Positions 43,360 to 53,484 of a stretch of DNA of 64,000 nucleotides are shown piece by piece. Source of the stretch: Triatoma infestans (lineage: Eukaryota > Arthropoda > Insecta > Hemiptera > Reduviidae); NCBI GenBank assembly GCA_011037195.1, contig JAAEAF010007712.1:76017-140016 (forward strand), given 5' to 3'. Within the stretch, counting starts at the first letter, position 1. Each line of letters begins with the position of its first letter. Made by a program: the position numbers and the translations under genes. The notes under the pieces are model-generated. The model made no database searches and was not told where the DNA came from. It worked only from the letters and a program-made list of their open reading frames with translations.

Positions 43360-43755
43360 ACCACAAAATGAAGCAGGCTACCACGGAAAATGTCTTTGAT
43401 GCTTATAAAACCTAATTTTTCTATTCATCGAAATGCCACACTTTGTTCCCAGTTTTACTGTCCTCTATTACAATTTAATCATAGACATCTTCCTAGCGTG
43501 GATAGAACTTGCCTTTTTCTTAATAACTGTAAATATGGCAGTGACTCAATAATGCCGCTAGCTATTGGACTTATCCAGCAAGGGTATTTTTATCTCATAG
43601 CCTTTCATCCGCAGAAACTATTGCACTTATTTCTCATCCCAAAGAATTTCCCCAAATTGATTCAGAATGACAATCTGTCTATTTCAAGTATTTTTCAGAT
43701 TAACTATCGCCATTGTCAATGTGATTTTCATTTGACAGTTTCCAAGAACTGAAAT

Positions 43756-43950
43756 AGGGGCGGGTTTTCGTGTAGTGGTTATGCGCATGGACTTGTATGA
43801 TCCCAGTTCGAGTCCGGTGTATAACTGCTAATTTTTATATTGGTTTTAAAAATGTTAATGGTAAAGTAGGTGCTTCTGCCCCCGTCCACAACACCTTATT
43901 TGGTAGCTGGACGTTAAGCCCGCCTGAAAAAATAGGCATTACTTTTTACT
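43756..43950 (+). mobile_element. Second tRNA-derived SINE family (SINE-C), single copy
   Basis: TCGTGTAGTGGTTATGCGC fits a tRNA A-box/D-arm and AGTTCGAGTCC a B box, about 35 bp downstream. The non-tRNA body (GTAAAGTAGGTGCTTCTGCCCCCG) and end (TAAGCCCGCCTGAAAAAATA) differ from SINE-A and SINE-B. No other copy is in the window. Confidence 0.65.
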
Positions 43951-43959
43951 ATTAACTGA

Positions 43960-44465
43960 AGCAAATATAGATAATTACGGTTATCTGTCTGTAATATTTA
44001 TATTTGCTGCACCATTGACAAGTAAATTTTCATTTTGAATCAGTCACAAACTTCAAACCTTTTATATTATTAATCTATATTATATAAATTATAGTTATCA
44101 ATATTTTTAAATCCACTAGCCCCAAATTTAATATTTATACTTAGAGTTAAATGGGATTCAAAGTTAAATATGATGTAATGAAAACTGGTTAAACAAAAGG
44201 TATTTTATGTTAGATTAAAATATGAGACCAAGTTCCATTATAGCGTAAATGTAAAAAGATGGCCTTTGAGAATATTTGAATAACACCCTTCCTAGAGTAC
44301 GAGAGAATATTTTATAAAAAAAAGACTTAATTTCATTTTTTGTCTTTTATAACGTTCTGTTTTTTTTCTTTAGTGTGAAACATGTTGCTCTTGGTTAAAC
44401 AGATTTCTCTTTCTGTTACTATATTTCCAAACTTTCTATTAATTATTTATTTGTTTTTGTTTGTG
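43960..44465. other. AT-rich stretch without recognisable gene
   Basis: No assigned repeat or supported ORF. Confidence 0.35.
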
Positions 44466-44469
44466 GTAC

Positions 44470-45060
44470 AATTGGCGACAAAAGAAAGTAAATTGTACCA
44501 CCCCACTGATACTAGGATGAGACCACTCGAACCTATAGCAGTCTTTCCAGATTAAGAACGCAGAGAAATCTCTGTATACGCGTGTAACAAAATATCTCAA
44601 AAACGAAAAATCGTGGGAAATTAAAAACTTGGTGTTCCGTCTAGGGACTAACCACTGCATCTGATACGAAGGGTCCGGACAAAGTCCATCAACCGGAACT
44701 GCCTCTTTATTGATTACTTTTTCTTTCAGATTTTCTCGAAAATGGCTACAACGATTTTCTATAAACATGGAATGTTCACTGCACAGAAACAATTCTATAA
44801 TTTTTATTTAAATATATTTCAGATTTTTTAGGGAATTCTGGGACCTGGTAACTAGGTTAAAATTTAAACTGCCGAATACAAGCTTCAGTTGCGTTCAGAG
44901 GGCGCTCACATATATTAGTTTCATTCAAGTATACACAATAGCCCCAACTACCATTTAAACGCTTTTTAAAGATAACTGTTTATTTAAAGATAATATTTCT
45001 TATATATTGTAATTATTGTAGTAAGAAAATAGTCGTATGCGTGTTTTACATCAGGTTTTT
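44470..45060 (+). repeat. HINE-like repeat, degenerate copy
   Basis: Contains AACAAAATATCTCAAAAACGAAAAATCGTGG, TCAACCGGAACTGCC, TCGAAAATGGCTACAACGATTTTC and ends with a worn hairpin (GTCGTATGCGTGTTTTACATCAGG) before a T-run. Plus orientation. Confidence 0.6.
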
Positions 45061-45064
45061 TACA

Positions 45065-46425
45065 CTAACATTATTTTTGTCTACAATTCAACAGTTGGTA
45101 ACATTGTGATTTACAATAACATAATTGTGACTAAATATACGATCCAAATAATTGATGATCAAAAATATTTCAATTTTATATATCAATTGTAAAATTATGA
45201 GAATTAAATTTTTTTTTTTTTTTTTTTTTTTGAACACTTAAATTATCAATCTCTCTAATCTATAAAATTAAATATTACTTTTTTTATTTAATTATTTGTA
45301 ATATTTATCCCAGTTTATATTTACATAGTAATCTTAAACAGTATGGTTATCAAGTTCAACATATTTTACTACTGTATGGGGGGGAGGGCCTGAAAGTAAT
45401 AGATGCTGAGAGACACCCATTATCTAGAATATCGATTATCAAGGTACCAGATGGTTATTATAATACTCTCCCTCCCCCCTAAATGGTTCGATATGATTCT
45501 GCCCATGTTTTCACATATTTTGATTTATCTTTGTGTGAATTGCTTATTCAGACAGATATTTGTACAATAAATAATATTTTTATTACAAAGGGGCCCTTGA
45601 AGCTTAGGTAGGATATCGACGAGTCAGTTATAAAGTGTAAAAATGCAAATAGCATAACAAGAACAAAAGTCTCTAAATCTTTAATATTAAGAACCAATTA
45701 GAAAACCTCACCAATTTCACGGATTTTTTTTTTGTGTGCAAATTATATCACATTCGTGGGTTTATAAAAAGAAAATCCACAATCTCAAAATTGTAGGTGA
45801 TATATTTTCTTCAAAAATTAGAATTTTTAATAAATGTTAAGTCGATTTTAATAGCATATTATATAGTATAGGGAGAACTGTATATTAAGTATACTAAGAT
45901 GGCAGTTTAGAGGCTATAAATTTCTTTGGTTTATAGACGTAACAAAACCAAAACAAAGAAATAATGGATAAGCTGAAACAAGTGGATTGGCATACAAACA
46001 AAGTCCAAAGATCATACAAATAGCACTAGAACTATAAACAAATAGAACAATGCTTAATATAATAAACTATCATGCAAACTAGCGTTAGAGAAAAATCGCT
46101 ACAATGGTTTTCCAAAAAAAAAAATCCTAAGTCGGAAAAATTAAAAAACACAATGCCATTGAAACTAATTATTTTAAATCCTGAATTTGTACCAGGCATT
46201 TAGTGCTCCTAAATAAGGTACAGAATGTTAAACTGTTTATGATAATAAAATAGCAATTAGAAGAAGTTTAAAGTCGAGATCCCTTACAATGTCCCAAAAT
46301 CCATTTTTCCGAAAATGTATTAATTTAAAAAAAAAATATAGGCCTACTTATACTTAGTTAGTTAGTAGACCCATTTAAGAAAATCGCTAAAGTGTTTTGT
46401 AGTAAAAGAACTGAAACAAAGAAAA
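45065..46425. other. AT-rich region with possible HINE-like debris
   Basis: A T25-like run at about 45207-45231. Weak family words (TTTTCCGAAAATGTATTAATTTAAA near 46309) suggest highly decayed HINE-like monomers. No supported ORF. Confidence 0.35.
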
Positions 46426-46429
46426 ACAT

Positions 46430-46525
46430 TTGAAAAATAGATGATTCAATTTTACGGATTTTGGCCGATACCTTCCGGTCCCATAAAAAGAATTTTTCAC
46501 ACGCCACATGCACACATGCAGAGAG
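46430..46525 (-). repeat. HINE-like fragment
   Basis: ATTTTACGGATTTTGGCCGATACCTTC and TTTTTCACACGCCACATGCACACATGC correspond to the block around the microsatellite in minus orientation. Confidence 0.4.
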
Positions 46526-46528
46526 AGT

Positions 46529-46985
46529 ATTATTATTATTATTATTATTATTCAAGGAAGGGGAGGGCAAAACCCTACGCTATCCAAAGCCTCCCTGGGC
46601 CCATATAGCTACCCCTAAAGAATAACAACTACTGGGTCTGGAACAAAAGTCCAGTCCCAGGTTTTACCCATCTAAGTTTCACCACAGACGAACAAATCGA
46701 CCAAAACCTTAAAAGGACATAGCTTAAGATCCTCTACCGATATCCTATTCCGGCCGAAGGTCCTAAACCTAATCTCCTCACAACCCAAACAATCCGTCAT
46801 CAGATGCGTGGGTGTTTCCTCCTCTGTCTCACAAACTCTATAAAAGGGTCAAGCATGAGTACCATTGTATAGCCACAATGCCCAGCGAGGAAGCCAACCA
46901 GTGCCTGAGAGAGGTCCGTGAAAACGAGAGAGTATGATATGAGACTCTGAAATCTTTTTCTTGTTTAAGGCCCTTAAAATTGTAA
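46529..46985 (-). mobile_element. LINE 3' end with (TAA)n tail
   Basis: An (ATT)n tract at 46529-46553 is followed by ACCCTACGCTATCCAAAGCC, shared with 51876. The minus strand encodes CETEEETPTHLMTDCLGCEE (about 46775-46835), a C-x-x-C...H...C zinc block at the ORF2 C-terminus. The remainder is 3' UTR. The copy stops near 46985, close to the Penelope palindrome B. Confidence 0.75.
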
Positions 46986-47049
46986 TGCCCATTGTATATA
47001 AACTGAATATCAGAGATATTTTCCGTGATAGCTTGCTTCCTAAAGTGGT

Positions 47050-47086
47050 CATCGACGGTTTCGGGCGTTCGCCCATCATCAGGATG
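47050..47086 (-). ncRNA. Hammerhead ribozyme motif, pair B left
   Basis: Minus strand: CATC, the textbook core CTGATGA, one T, GGGC-GAAC-GCCC, GAAA, then CCGTC with one G lost from stem III, and GATG. The core is perfect but stem III is impaired. Confidence 0.65.
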
Positions 47087-47793
47087 TTTTAGTCAAAACA
47101 GTTGTAACAGCAACCAAAGAGAAGCTCAGCAACCAAAGAGAGCAAGAGAAGCTCAACCACTCTCTCGGACTGGAGTGGGAGAAGCTGTATAAATATAGCG
47201 ACGGACAGTCCATAAAAGACAGTTGAATTCAGTTCAATACATCCAATTACTACGTGTCATTTTCATACCACTCTACCTTAAAACATTTCTCTATTGCAAA
47301 GTTCAGGCAGTCTGTATCACTTAATTAATATATTAGTTAACCAGTGTTAAGCAAGTCTTCTTCTTATATCATCAACCAGACCTAAATTCCCTCCACCTAA
47401 CACATCCATTATACAGTGTGATAACTTGCACAGAGTAAATTCAGTTAATACCTCGTATTAATTGTATTATTCTCTAATAACAGCATTATCTCAAGAATCG
47501 GTTATAAACTAAACGGCAGAAGACTTAAACCTAGACTGATACAAAACGTTATGAACATTAGTGCATAATAGTTTGTTAAATAAATGAATAACTTGTTTAA
47601 ATTTTCAGTTCTGTGAAATGTTAAGATTTTTGTTATTATACTCATTATTTATACCTAACCATGTATAGCATTGTAGTCTGCTGGTCTGGTTGTAAACTGC
47701 ATTAAACGAAACAATAAAAAAAAAATTGTATTATTAATCCATTAACTGAATTTGCTCTCTGCAAGTCTATTTATCACACTGTTTTGACAAAAA

Positions 47794-47831
47794 CATCCTG
47801 ATGATGAGCGAACGCCCGAAACCGGTCGATA
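47794..47831 (+). ncRNA. Hammerhead ribozyme motif, pair B right
   Basis: Plus strand: CATC, CTGATGA, T, GAGC-GAAC-GCCC (one stem II mismatch), GAAA, CCGG, TC, GATA (last stem I pair lost). The core is complete and the stems weakened. Confidence 0.65.
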
Positions 47832-47914
47832 ACCACAAAAAGAAGCAGGCTATCACGTGAACATATCTCTGATGATTTCCACCTCTGCGGAACCAACCAC
47901 AACAACTATAATCT

Positions 47915-48500
47915 CAATACTTATAGTATCTCAATACGTATAGTGTAATCTCTCCTGGTATAGTATTGGTGCTCTTCTGGTTAAAGGATTTCTTTTTCAA
48001 ACTTGGAAATTCAGAAATTCATTAAAGAAATTTATTATTATTAAAAAATACTTTGAATAATTTTTTTAAAAAAATGCTACAAAAATAGTGATATTGAGTC
48101 AACAATAGTGATGGTGTATTGTGTAGTTAGTGTTCATAAACACCCACAAAGAGATACACACAAACATAAAACATATATACACACAAACACACACACAAGC
48201 AGCAGTAAGAGAAAGTAGAAAAAGTTTTTTTAACATGAAATAAATATTAAAGATGAAAAAATTGTGCTATTATTTACTTGGTGTCTCTCTAGGTCTATTT
48301 TTTTTTTTTTTTTTTTTTTGCTGTATAGTAACACCCTCAATCTTTGATGTAGTTGCCAAAATTATACCTAGTGCCAGAAGTAGGAACCTTTCTATTAACG
48401 CATAGTTAGGTCGAGTCTATCATTTTAATCTTTATAAAATGTTTTAATGAGATTTATTTCAAAGGATAATTAAAATGAAGGCAGGGAAATAAACAATACA
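47915..48500. other. AT-rich stretch without recognisable gene
   Basis: Contains (AC)-rich sequence at about 48160-48200 followed by AGCAGTAAGAGAAAGTAG, probably an isolated HINE-like terminus. The rest is unassigned. Confidence 0.35.
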
Positions 48501-48504
48501 AACA

Positions 48505-49015
48505 AAAAATCTGGTGTGAAACAATTCATACGACACACACTTACTCTGTGTTGGTTGACTTTCTTCTTACATTATTATTATTATTATAAAATTTGCCGCC
48601 TCAAACTTGGAATGTTTACAAAACTCAACCAGCTTCAATATTATATTTTTGTCTGGGAGGTATGCTAATCATCCCCCATAAAAAATTTAATATTTCCAAA
48701 AATGTTTCAAACAAAAAAGATATATAAAAGTAATATTATGTGGAGTTTTTTTTTATAACAAGTTCAAAATAACTCGATATCTTTATGGAGAATTTTGCAG
48801 AAAACTGGAATAAACCTTTCTGTAAAGTTGCACTTGCTAACAACCAATTTTCTTCAAACTCTGAATTTTGGCAATAAATTTAATTCTTATTAATATTATG
48901 TATATTATGGGATCGTATAATATATGAAAATGACACTTTATTGGCACCCACTTCACCTCTCCCCAAAACACCCTTAAAATGAAGTTTTCTAGAAAAAAAT
49001 ATTACCAGTTAATAT
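48505..49015 (-). repeat. HINE-like repeat, degenerate copy
   Basis: Hairpin end ATCTGGTGTGAAACAATTCAT (48510), then CACTTGCTAACAACCAATTTTCTTCAAACTC and CCCCAAAACACCCTTAAAATGAAGTTTTC. Minus orientation, without the microsatellite end. Confidence 0.6.
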
Positions 49016-49429
49016 AATGGATGTGAGAAAGAGAGAGAATTAAAGAGAATGGAATTTAGGAATGAGATTGAACTAGACGATATGCTGAACACTGTATAAA
49101 GTGGAGCAACCAAATTGCAAACACTTTACAATTAAATAGAAGTTTGGTAGCGAGAGAATAATAAAGAGATAGACTGGCTGAGACATAAGAGTAGATAAGT
49201 AGCTGACAAAGATGTACTATTGTAAAACTGTCCTGACTGTTCTGCTGTCGCTCTATATATATATATATATATAAATCGAATACTCCTCCCTTTTTAGTCT
49301 GGTCTAGGTGGGGAGTAACTAACTTCTGATTCATTTTATGTCAGCTTCTTCGCTCTGCAGATTCTATGAATCTTTAATGATTCGGATCCCATTACAAGTT
49401 AATTAATTATCATTATAATTATGATTAGC

Positions 49430-49715
49430 TCACAGGTTTCCCAGAATACCTCTAGAATAAATTTTTCCGGACAATGTTACCAATAAATGTCGATAGGTTT
49501 ATATTATTCAGTAAGACTTCAAGCTTAAAGAAAATCGTTGGAGCAGTTTTCGAAAAAATTTCCTCCTAAAAAACCCAAACTTATTCTCACATTTCTCTAG
49601 TTAACCGGTTTTCTTCAAATTTGGAGTTCTAACAATCCTTTTTAAAGTGGACAAACCCATACATTGTAATAAAATGGCACTTTGCAGCTACCCCCTTGAA
49701 CTCTCCCAAGTAGCT
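49430..49715 (-). repeat. HINE-like monomer
   Basis: AAGCTTAAAGAAAATCGTTGGAGCAG, TTAACCGGTTTTCTTCAAATTTGGAGTTC in minus orientation. One monomer only. Confidence 0.5.
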
Positions 49716-49973
49716 GCAAATGGTAGATAGTTTTTTTTTCTTTAATTATTAATACAATGTCAGTACGCCTCATATTTTTGTATAACTGACAGTAAGTATA
49801 ATTTAGCAATACAAAATTATATGAAGAATTTAAAACATGAAGAAACCTTATTGAATTTAATTGCTCTTGATAAATTTGTAGAATATGTAAAAAATTTCTA
49901 TTGAGATCAATGACTTTTATGCTCATATGATGATGAACCTTTCAGAACAATATTTATAAACAAATCTGCTCAT

Positions 49974-50213
49974 GGGGAAGGGAATAACTAAGTGATTAGC
50001 GTATTGGGCTTCCACGCGGAGGACCCGGGGTTCGAATCCAGCATGCCCCCTTAGATTGTCTCTTCCTGAGAGCCTCTACAGCTCACTGTCCGGTGATGGA
50101 CAGTGTTGTCTGTAACAAGAGAACACTGTCCGGAGGCCGGCAATGCACTGAGAAGTCTCTGGACGCCAATGACTATAGATGTTGACGCGCCATAAATTTA
50201 AAAAAAAAAAAAA
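49974..50213 (+). mobile_element. tRNA-derived SINE (SINE-A)
   Basis: Head GGGGAAGGGAATAACTAAGTG (worn A box), B box GGGTTCGAATCC, body with GGAGGCCGGCAATGCACTG, tail with GCCAATGACTATAGATGTTG and an A13 run. Full length. Confidence 0.88.
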
Positions 50214-50221
50214 TCTGGTTT

Positions 50222-50370
50222 CTGTGTTTCCCAAATCGCACAGTGAAAGATAAGATGGTCTAGTGTTTCCCACCACAAGGGCACGCTGGAGACTAGACTA
50301 TTTTCATGGTGTTGAGATATTGTTTAAAAGTCTCGTGTCCGGTAATGAATTGACTTAAAGTAAAGTTGGA
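50222..50370 (-). pseudogene. LINE ORF2 C-terminal zinc block
   Basis: The minus strand reads TLSQFITGHETFKQYLNTMK (about 50290-50355) followed by SPACPCGG, then in a shifted frame LDHLIFHCAIW. The (Q)F(I/L)TGH...CP.CG...H(L/I)(I/L)F.C pattern is typical of RNase H-bearing LINE ORF2 C-termini. It directly abuts the SINE tail. Confidence 0.7.
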
Positions 50371-50374
50371 ATAC

Positions 50375-50555
50375 TAGCAACGAGAATTTAATCTGGAATG
50401 TACTGTAGGGATATATTGTTTATTAATTGAATCTTTAGTTAGTAGTGGTAATGGTCTACAACTGCTCGCATTCTTCATTTGAGTTTTTTAATACTCTCTT
50501 AAAAAAAGTTTAGAAATATGTAGAAAAACAGCGGTATGGTGTGTCTATGAGAAAG
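50375..50555. other. Unassigned AT-rich spacer
   Basis: Nothing recognised; a (GA)n run at 50556-50578 follows. Confidence 0.3.
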
Positions 50556-50559
50556 TGGG

Positions 50560-50820
50560 TGAGAGAGAGAGAGAGAGAATTTTCGTCAAAATCTCTCAAC
50601 CAAAGTGCGTTTTTTAAGAGCACTTTTATGTAAAGCACTTGCGGTTGGACAATTTTCTTGAAATTTGGCATTATAGCAGTTCTTTTGATGTATTTTAATA
50701 TTGTGTACGGTAGTAGAACCGTACATTATTGTGATGGAGTGCTGCGTTAGAGGAATGCTTAACGTTAGTGTTACTCGAGAACCCCCTCCCCCCCAAGCAA
50801 TCTTTCAAATAGAAGTGATA
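50560..50820 (-). repeat. HINE-like monomer
   Basis: Contains GCACTTGCGGTTGGACAATTTTCTTGAAATTTGG and AGAACCCCCTCCCCCCC, matching the monomer order in minus orientation. Palindrome C is inserted just downstream. Confidence 0.5.
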
Positions 50821-50928
50821 GGCACTTAATAATTAGATTGCATTTACGAAGTTTTGTTGTGGTGGTTGGTTCCGCAGAAGTGGAAATCATCAGAGACATT
50901 TTCCGTGGTAGCCTGCTTCATTTTGTGG

Positions 50929-50966
50929 TCATCGACCGGTTTCGGGCGTTCGCCCATCTTCAGGTT
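50929..50966 (-). ncRNA. Hammerhead ribozyme motif, palindrome C left arm
   Basis: Minus strand: CAAC (stem I pairing with GATG broken at one base), CTGAAGA, T, GGGC-GAAC-GCCC, GAAA, CCGG, TC, GATG. The core is intact. Confidence 0.7.
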
Positions 50967-51064
50967 GCGTTTGTCAAACAGTGTGACAACACAGTGAGAA
51001 GAGCCAGTGTATAAACTGAATTTGCTCTGTGCAAGTCTGGGTTATCACACTGTTTTGACAAACG

Positions 51065-51102
51065 CATCCCGAAGATGGGCGAACGCCCGAAACCGGTCGA
51101 TG
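51065..51102 (+). ncRNA. Hammerhead ribozyme motif, palindrome C right arm, core mutated
   Basis: Plus strand: CATC, CCGAAGA (U4 of the CUGANGA core changed to C), T, GGGC-GAAC-GCCC, GAAA, CCGG, TC, GATG. The core mutation predicts a strong loss of activity. Confidence 0.7.
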
Positions 51103-51164
51103 ACTACATAATGAAGCAGGCTAGACCACGGAAAATGTCTCTGATGCATTTACGAAGTTTAAAG

Positions 51165-51838
51165 AAAATCTTTAGATACATTTTCTAGAAAATTGCATAT
51201 GATTGAAAAAACAAAATTGAGTTACAGTTGATCGTAACGATTGAGCTGATCGGTACCGGTTGATGCATTATAAGATCAGTTGATCTTATAATTGTCACCT
51301 ATTGTATGTCCATACTAAACTGACTACTGTCATCCAAGGAACATTATGATAGAAAGCATTGTTTTGGCATTGGTCTATCTTCAGAACAAGAAATTAGTTC
51401 AATCAAGTAATTAATTATTCTCTAAAAAACGGAATAACTTAACGGAGCTTTACAGGTTTCCAACATATAGACATACAGAAACCAATATATAGAAATACTT
51501 ATATTGAGGTCAGTAAAATAATAATTTTTTTTTTTAAATTTACTTTGGGCTGTTACCAATGTATGTACTGTATGGCCCAAACTTGGTAAAAAGACAAAGT
51601 TGGTAATTCTACTTCTTATCCAGCAACGCCAGTTTCGTTTCCCAGTAGTCAGATTCACTATTTGCTAATACCTCTGTCATCTTAGCACTAGCTGTTGCCG
51701 ACTTATTGCTATTAATTTCCCACTTGCATTTCCCACTTCCCATTTGCAGAGAAAGGAACATCCAATTCGTTTTAGTGAAATTTCAGTCTCTTACAGAACA
51801 ATAGATTGAATTTCTTTAGTCACAGTGACATTATACAT
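51165..51838. other. AT-rich stretch, start possibly HINE-like
   Basis: 51161-51200 continues the HINE-like monomer interrupted by palindrome C. The rest has the self-similar GTTGATC/GATCGG words near 51225-51290 but no assigned element. Confidence 0.35.
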
Positions 51839-51839
51839 T

Positions 51840-52670
51840 ATTATTATTATTATTATTTGTCTGTGGGGAGGAAACCCTACGCTATCCAAAGCCTTACTAG
51901 GTCCAAGAAAAACAATAACAAAGCGGGTCTAGAACAAAAATCCAGACCCGGATCTAATCCATCTGAGATTCACCGCAGTCCGAATAAATCGGACAATAAC
52001 CTTAAGCGGAAACAGCCTAAGCTCTACCACAGACATCCTATTCCGTCCAAAGATCCTGAACCTAATTTCCTCACAACTCAGGCAATCAGTCATAAGATAG
52101 AAAATAGATCCGGCATGAGCCCATTATGTACAGATGTCTCCTTAAACCATAATGTCCAATAAGATATCCAACCAGATGCCTGAGAGCACTCCGTGAAAAA
52201 CACAGCAACGTCTCAGTAATGGCCTTGTCCGGACCCTCGATGAGCATTTTGGACTGCTGAAAACCAACTGAGCTCATCCAAAAGGATGAATGCTGTGAAA
52301 CTGTCCATGTCTGGAAGCCTGACAGACCTGTGCCAGAAGACACTCCAACAGCAAGCTCGGGACTAATGAAAGAAAGAGAGGCGCCTAATTTGGCAAACCT
52401 ATACACCTCCTCATTCCCAAAAATTCCCATGTGACCTGGCATCCAGACTAGAAGCACATCCTTCAGAGAAGAAAGCTCTTCCAGTCTTTTAGAACATTCT
52501 AACACCTACCAGGAAGGCCTTCAGCACAGCGCCTTCAGCATAGCCTGGCTGTCCGAGCAGATACAAACACCTTTTAAATTGGTGTTCCGTACCCTCCCAT
52601 CCAAGACACAACAAAGAATAGCATAAACCTCAGTCTGGAAGACTGTGGTCCATTCACCAACAGATAATTA
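51840..52670 (-). mobile_element. LINE 3' part (RNase H to 3' end) with (TAA)n tail
   Basis: An (ATT)n tract at 51839-51857 marks the 3' end. The minus strand encodes TVFQTEVYAILCC and ICSDSQAMLKAL (about 52540-52660), then VWMPGHMGIFGNEEVYRFAK (about 52400-52460), the successive blocks of an RNase H. A worn C-terminal zinc region follows. The 3' UTR (ACCCTACGCTATCCAAAGCC) is shared with 46563. It is 5'-truncated. Confidence 0.8.
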
Positions 52671-52674
52671 TACA

Positions 52675-53480
52675 TTATTAAACAAAACTTAGCATTAAAT
52701 AGTAAAGTGATTACATTATAGTTCAAAAAAGAGCAGCACTCAGCATTTGGATTTTAAGGACGCAAATTCCTCAGAACTGCTTAAAAACAATGCATTAATC
52801 CTCACCCACATGGGCCAATTACTCATGTATAGGAAATATTAGACAAGTATGGCTGACAAAATTCCTTTGATCGTCTGGACTTATCTATATTAGAACGTAT
52901 ATAGCAAATCTACGCTTGACTGTTGCAGATTACAGTAAATACACTGATGACTTCCATTACGCGGGACTCATTAGATTAGACTTGCATTATGTATCTTTAT
53001 ATTAGATTCCCGCGCATGCTGTCTAGTTATCAAATTGTTTTAGTGCTTAGGTGATTCAAAGGCTCTTTAATATATACAATATGTACTCGTATATCCCCAT
53101 TATACAATTACACGCGTTAGTGCACTGCAAGAGAAACTTGGTATTAGAAAATATACCTATCTAAGTGGAACTATATTTTTCAATTTTTTGTAAATAATTT
53201 AATTTATTGTCAATGTGCTTTGTGGGTCAATAATCTTTGATTTTTACTTTAGAAATTGATACTAAATTTTAATTAATTAAACTTGTCATTTCATTATGCT
53301 TTCAGATATTATAATACTATAACTTATAAACATTTATTCATTAACAAAATAAAATTAAGCGAAATATCATATAATTGGCTTCTGAGGTAGAAAACTCTTC
53401 AGAGTTGCCAACAAATTGACTAATATAAACTTCCTCTCTCTTAATAACACATTAATATTGATAGAAACTTTCTTAGCTTT
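52675..53480. other. AT-rich stretch without recognisable gene
   Basis: A plus-strand stretch near 52720-52840 could be read as a very worn LINE segment (VQKRAALS-like), but support is too thin to call. Confidence 0.3.
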
Positions 53481-53484
53481 CTTT

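Larger units (their letters stand above)
43085..43400. mobile_element. Penelope-derived palindrome A, 316 bp with 14-bp TSD
   Basis: Flanked by GCTTATAAAACCTA on both sides (43071-43084, 43401-43414). The arms 43121-43223 and 43297-43400 are near-perfect inverted repeats of about 100 bp. Each contains the block from GGTAGCCTGCTTCATTTTG through the hammerhead motif to GTGTGACAACAC. The left side has an extra outer 36 bp (TTGTTGTGGTGGTTGGTTCC). No ORF. The terminal hammerhead motif and variable TSD indicate derivation from Penelope-like element terminal repeats. Confidence 0.85.
47009..47910. mobile_element. Penelope-derived inverted pair B with 650-bp interior
   Basis: The left arm (47009-47100) runs from ATCAGAGATATTTTCCGTG to a minus-strand hammerhead motif and AAACA. 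The right arm (47740-47910) has TGCAAGTCTATTTATCACACTG, a plus-strand hammerhead motif, GAAGCAGGCTATCACG and the outer segment GCGGAACCAACCACAACAAC. The outer segment is on the right here but on the left in palindromes A and C. The interior has a TATA-like TGTATAAATATAGC near 47179, an internal reverse copy of the arm (GTGTGATAACTTGCACAGAG at 47418), and no ORF. Confidence 0.7.
50855..51145. mobile_element. Penelope-derived palindrome C, 291 bp with 15-bp TSD
   Basis: Flanked by GCATTTACGAAGTTT on both sides (50840-50854, 51146-51160). It has the same layout as palindrome A: outer TTGTGGTGGTTGGTTCCGCAG on the left only, then two inverted arms with head-to-head hammerhead motifs and a central TTTGCTCTGTGCAAGTCTG. 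It is inserted within HINE-like sequence (AAAGAAAATC continues after the TSD). Confidence 0.88.

Noticed and set aside
52720..52850. Plus-strand LINE RT fragment (VQKRAALS-like)
   Set aside because: Too short and too diverged, with no second motif in the expected position.
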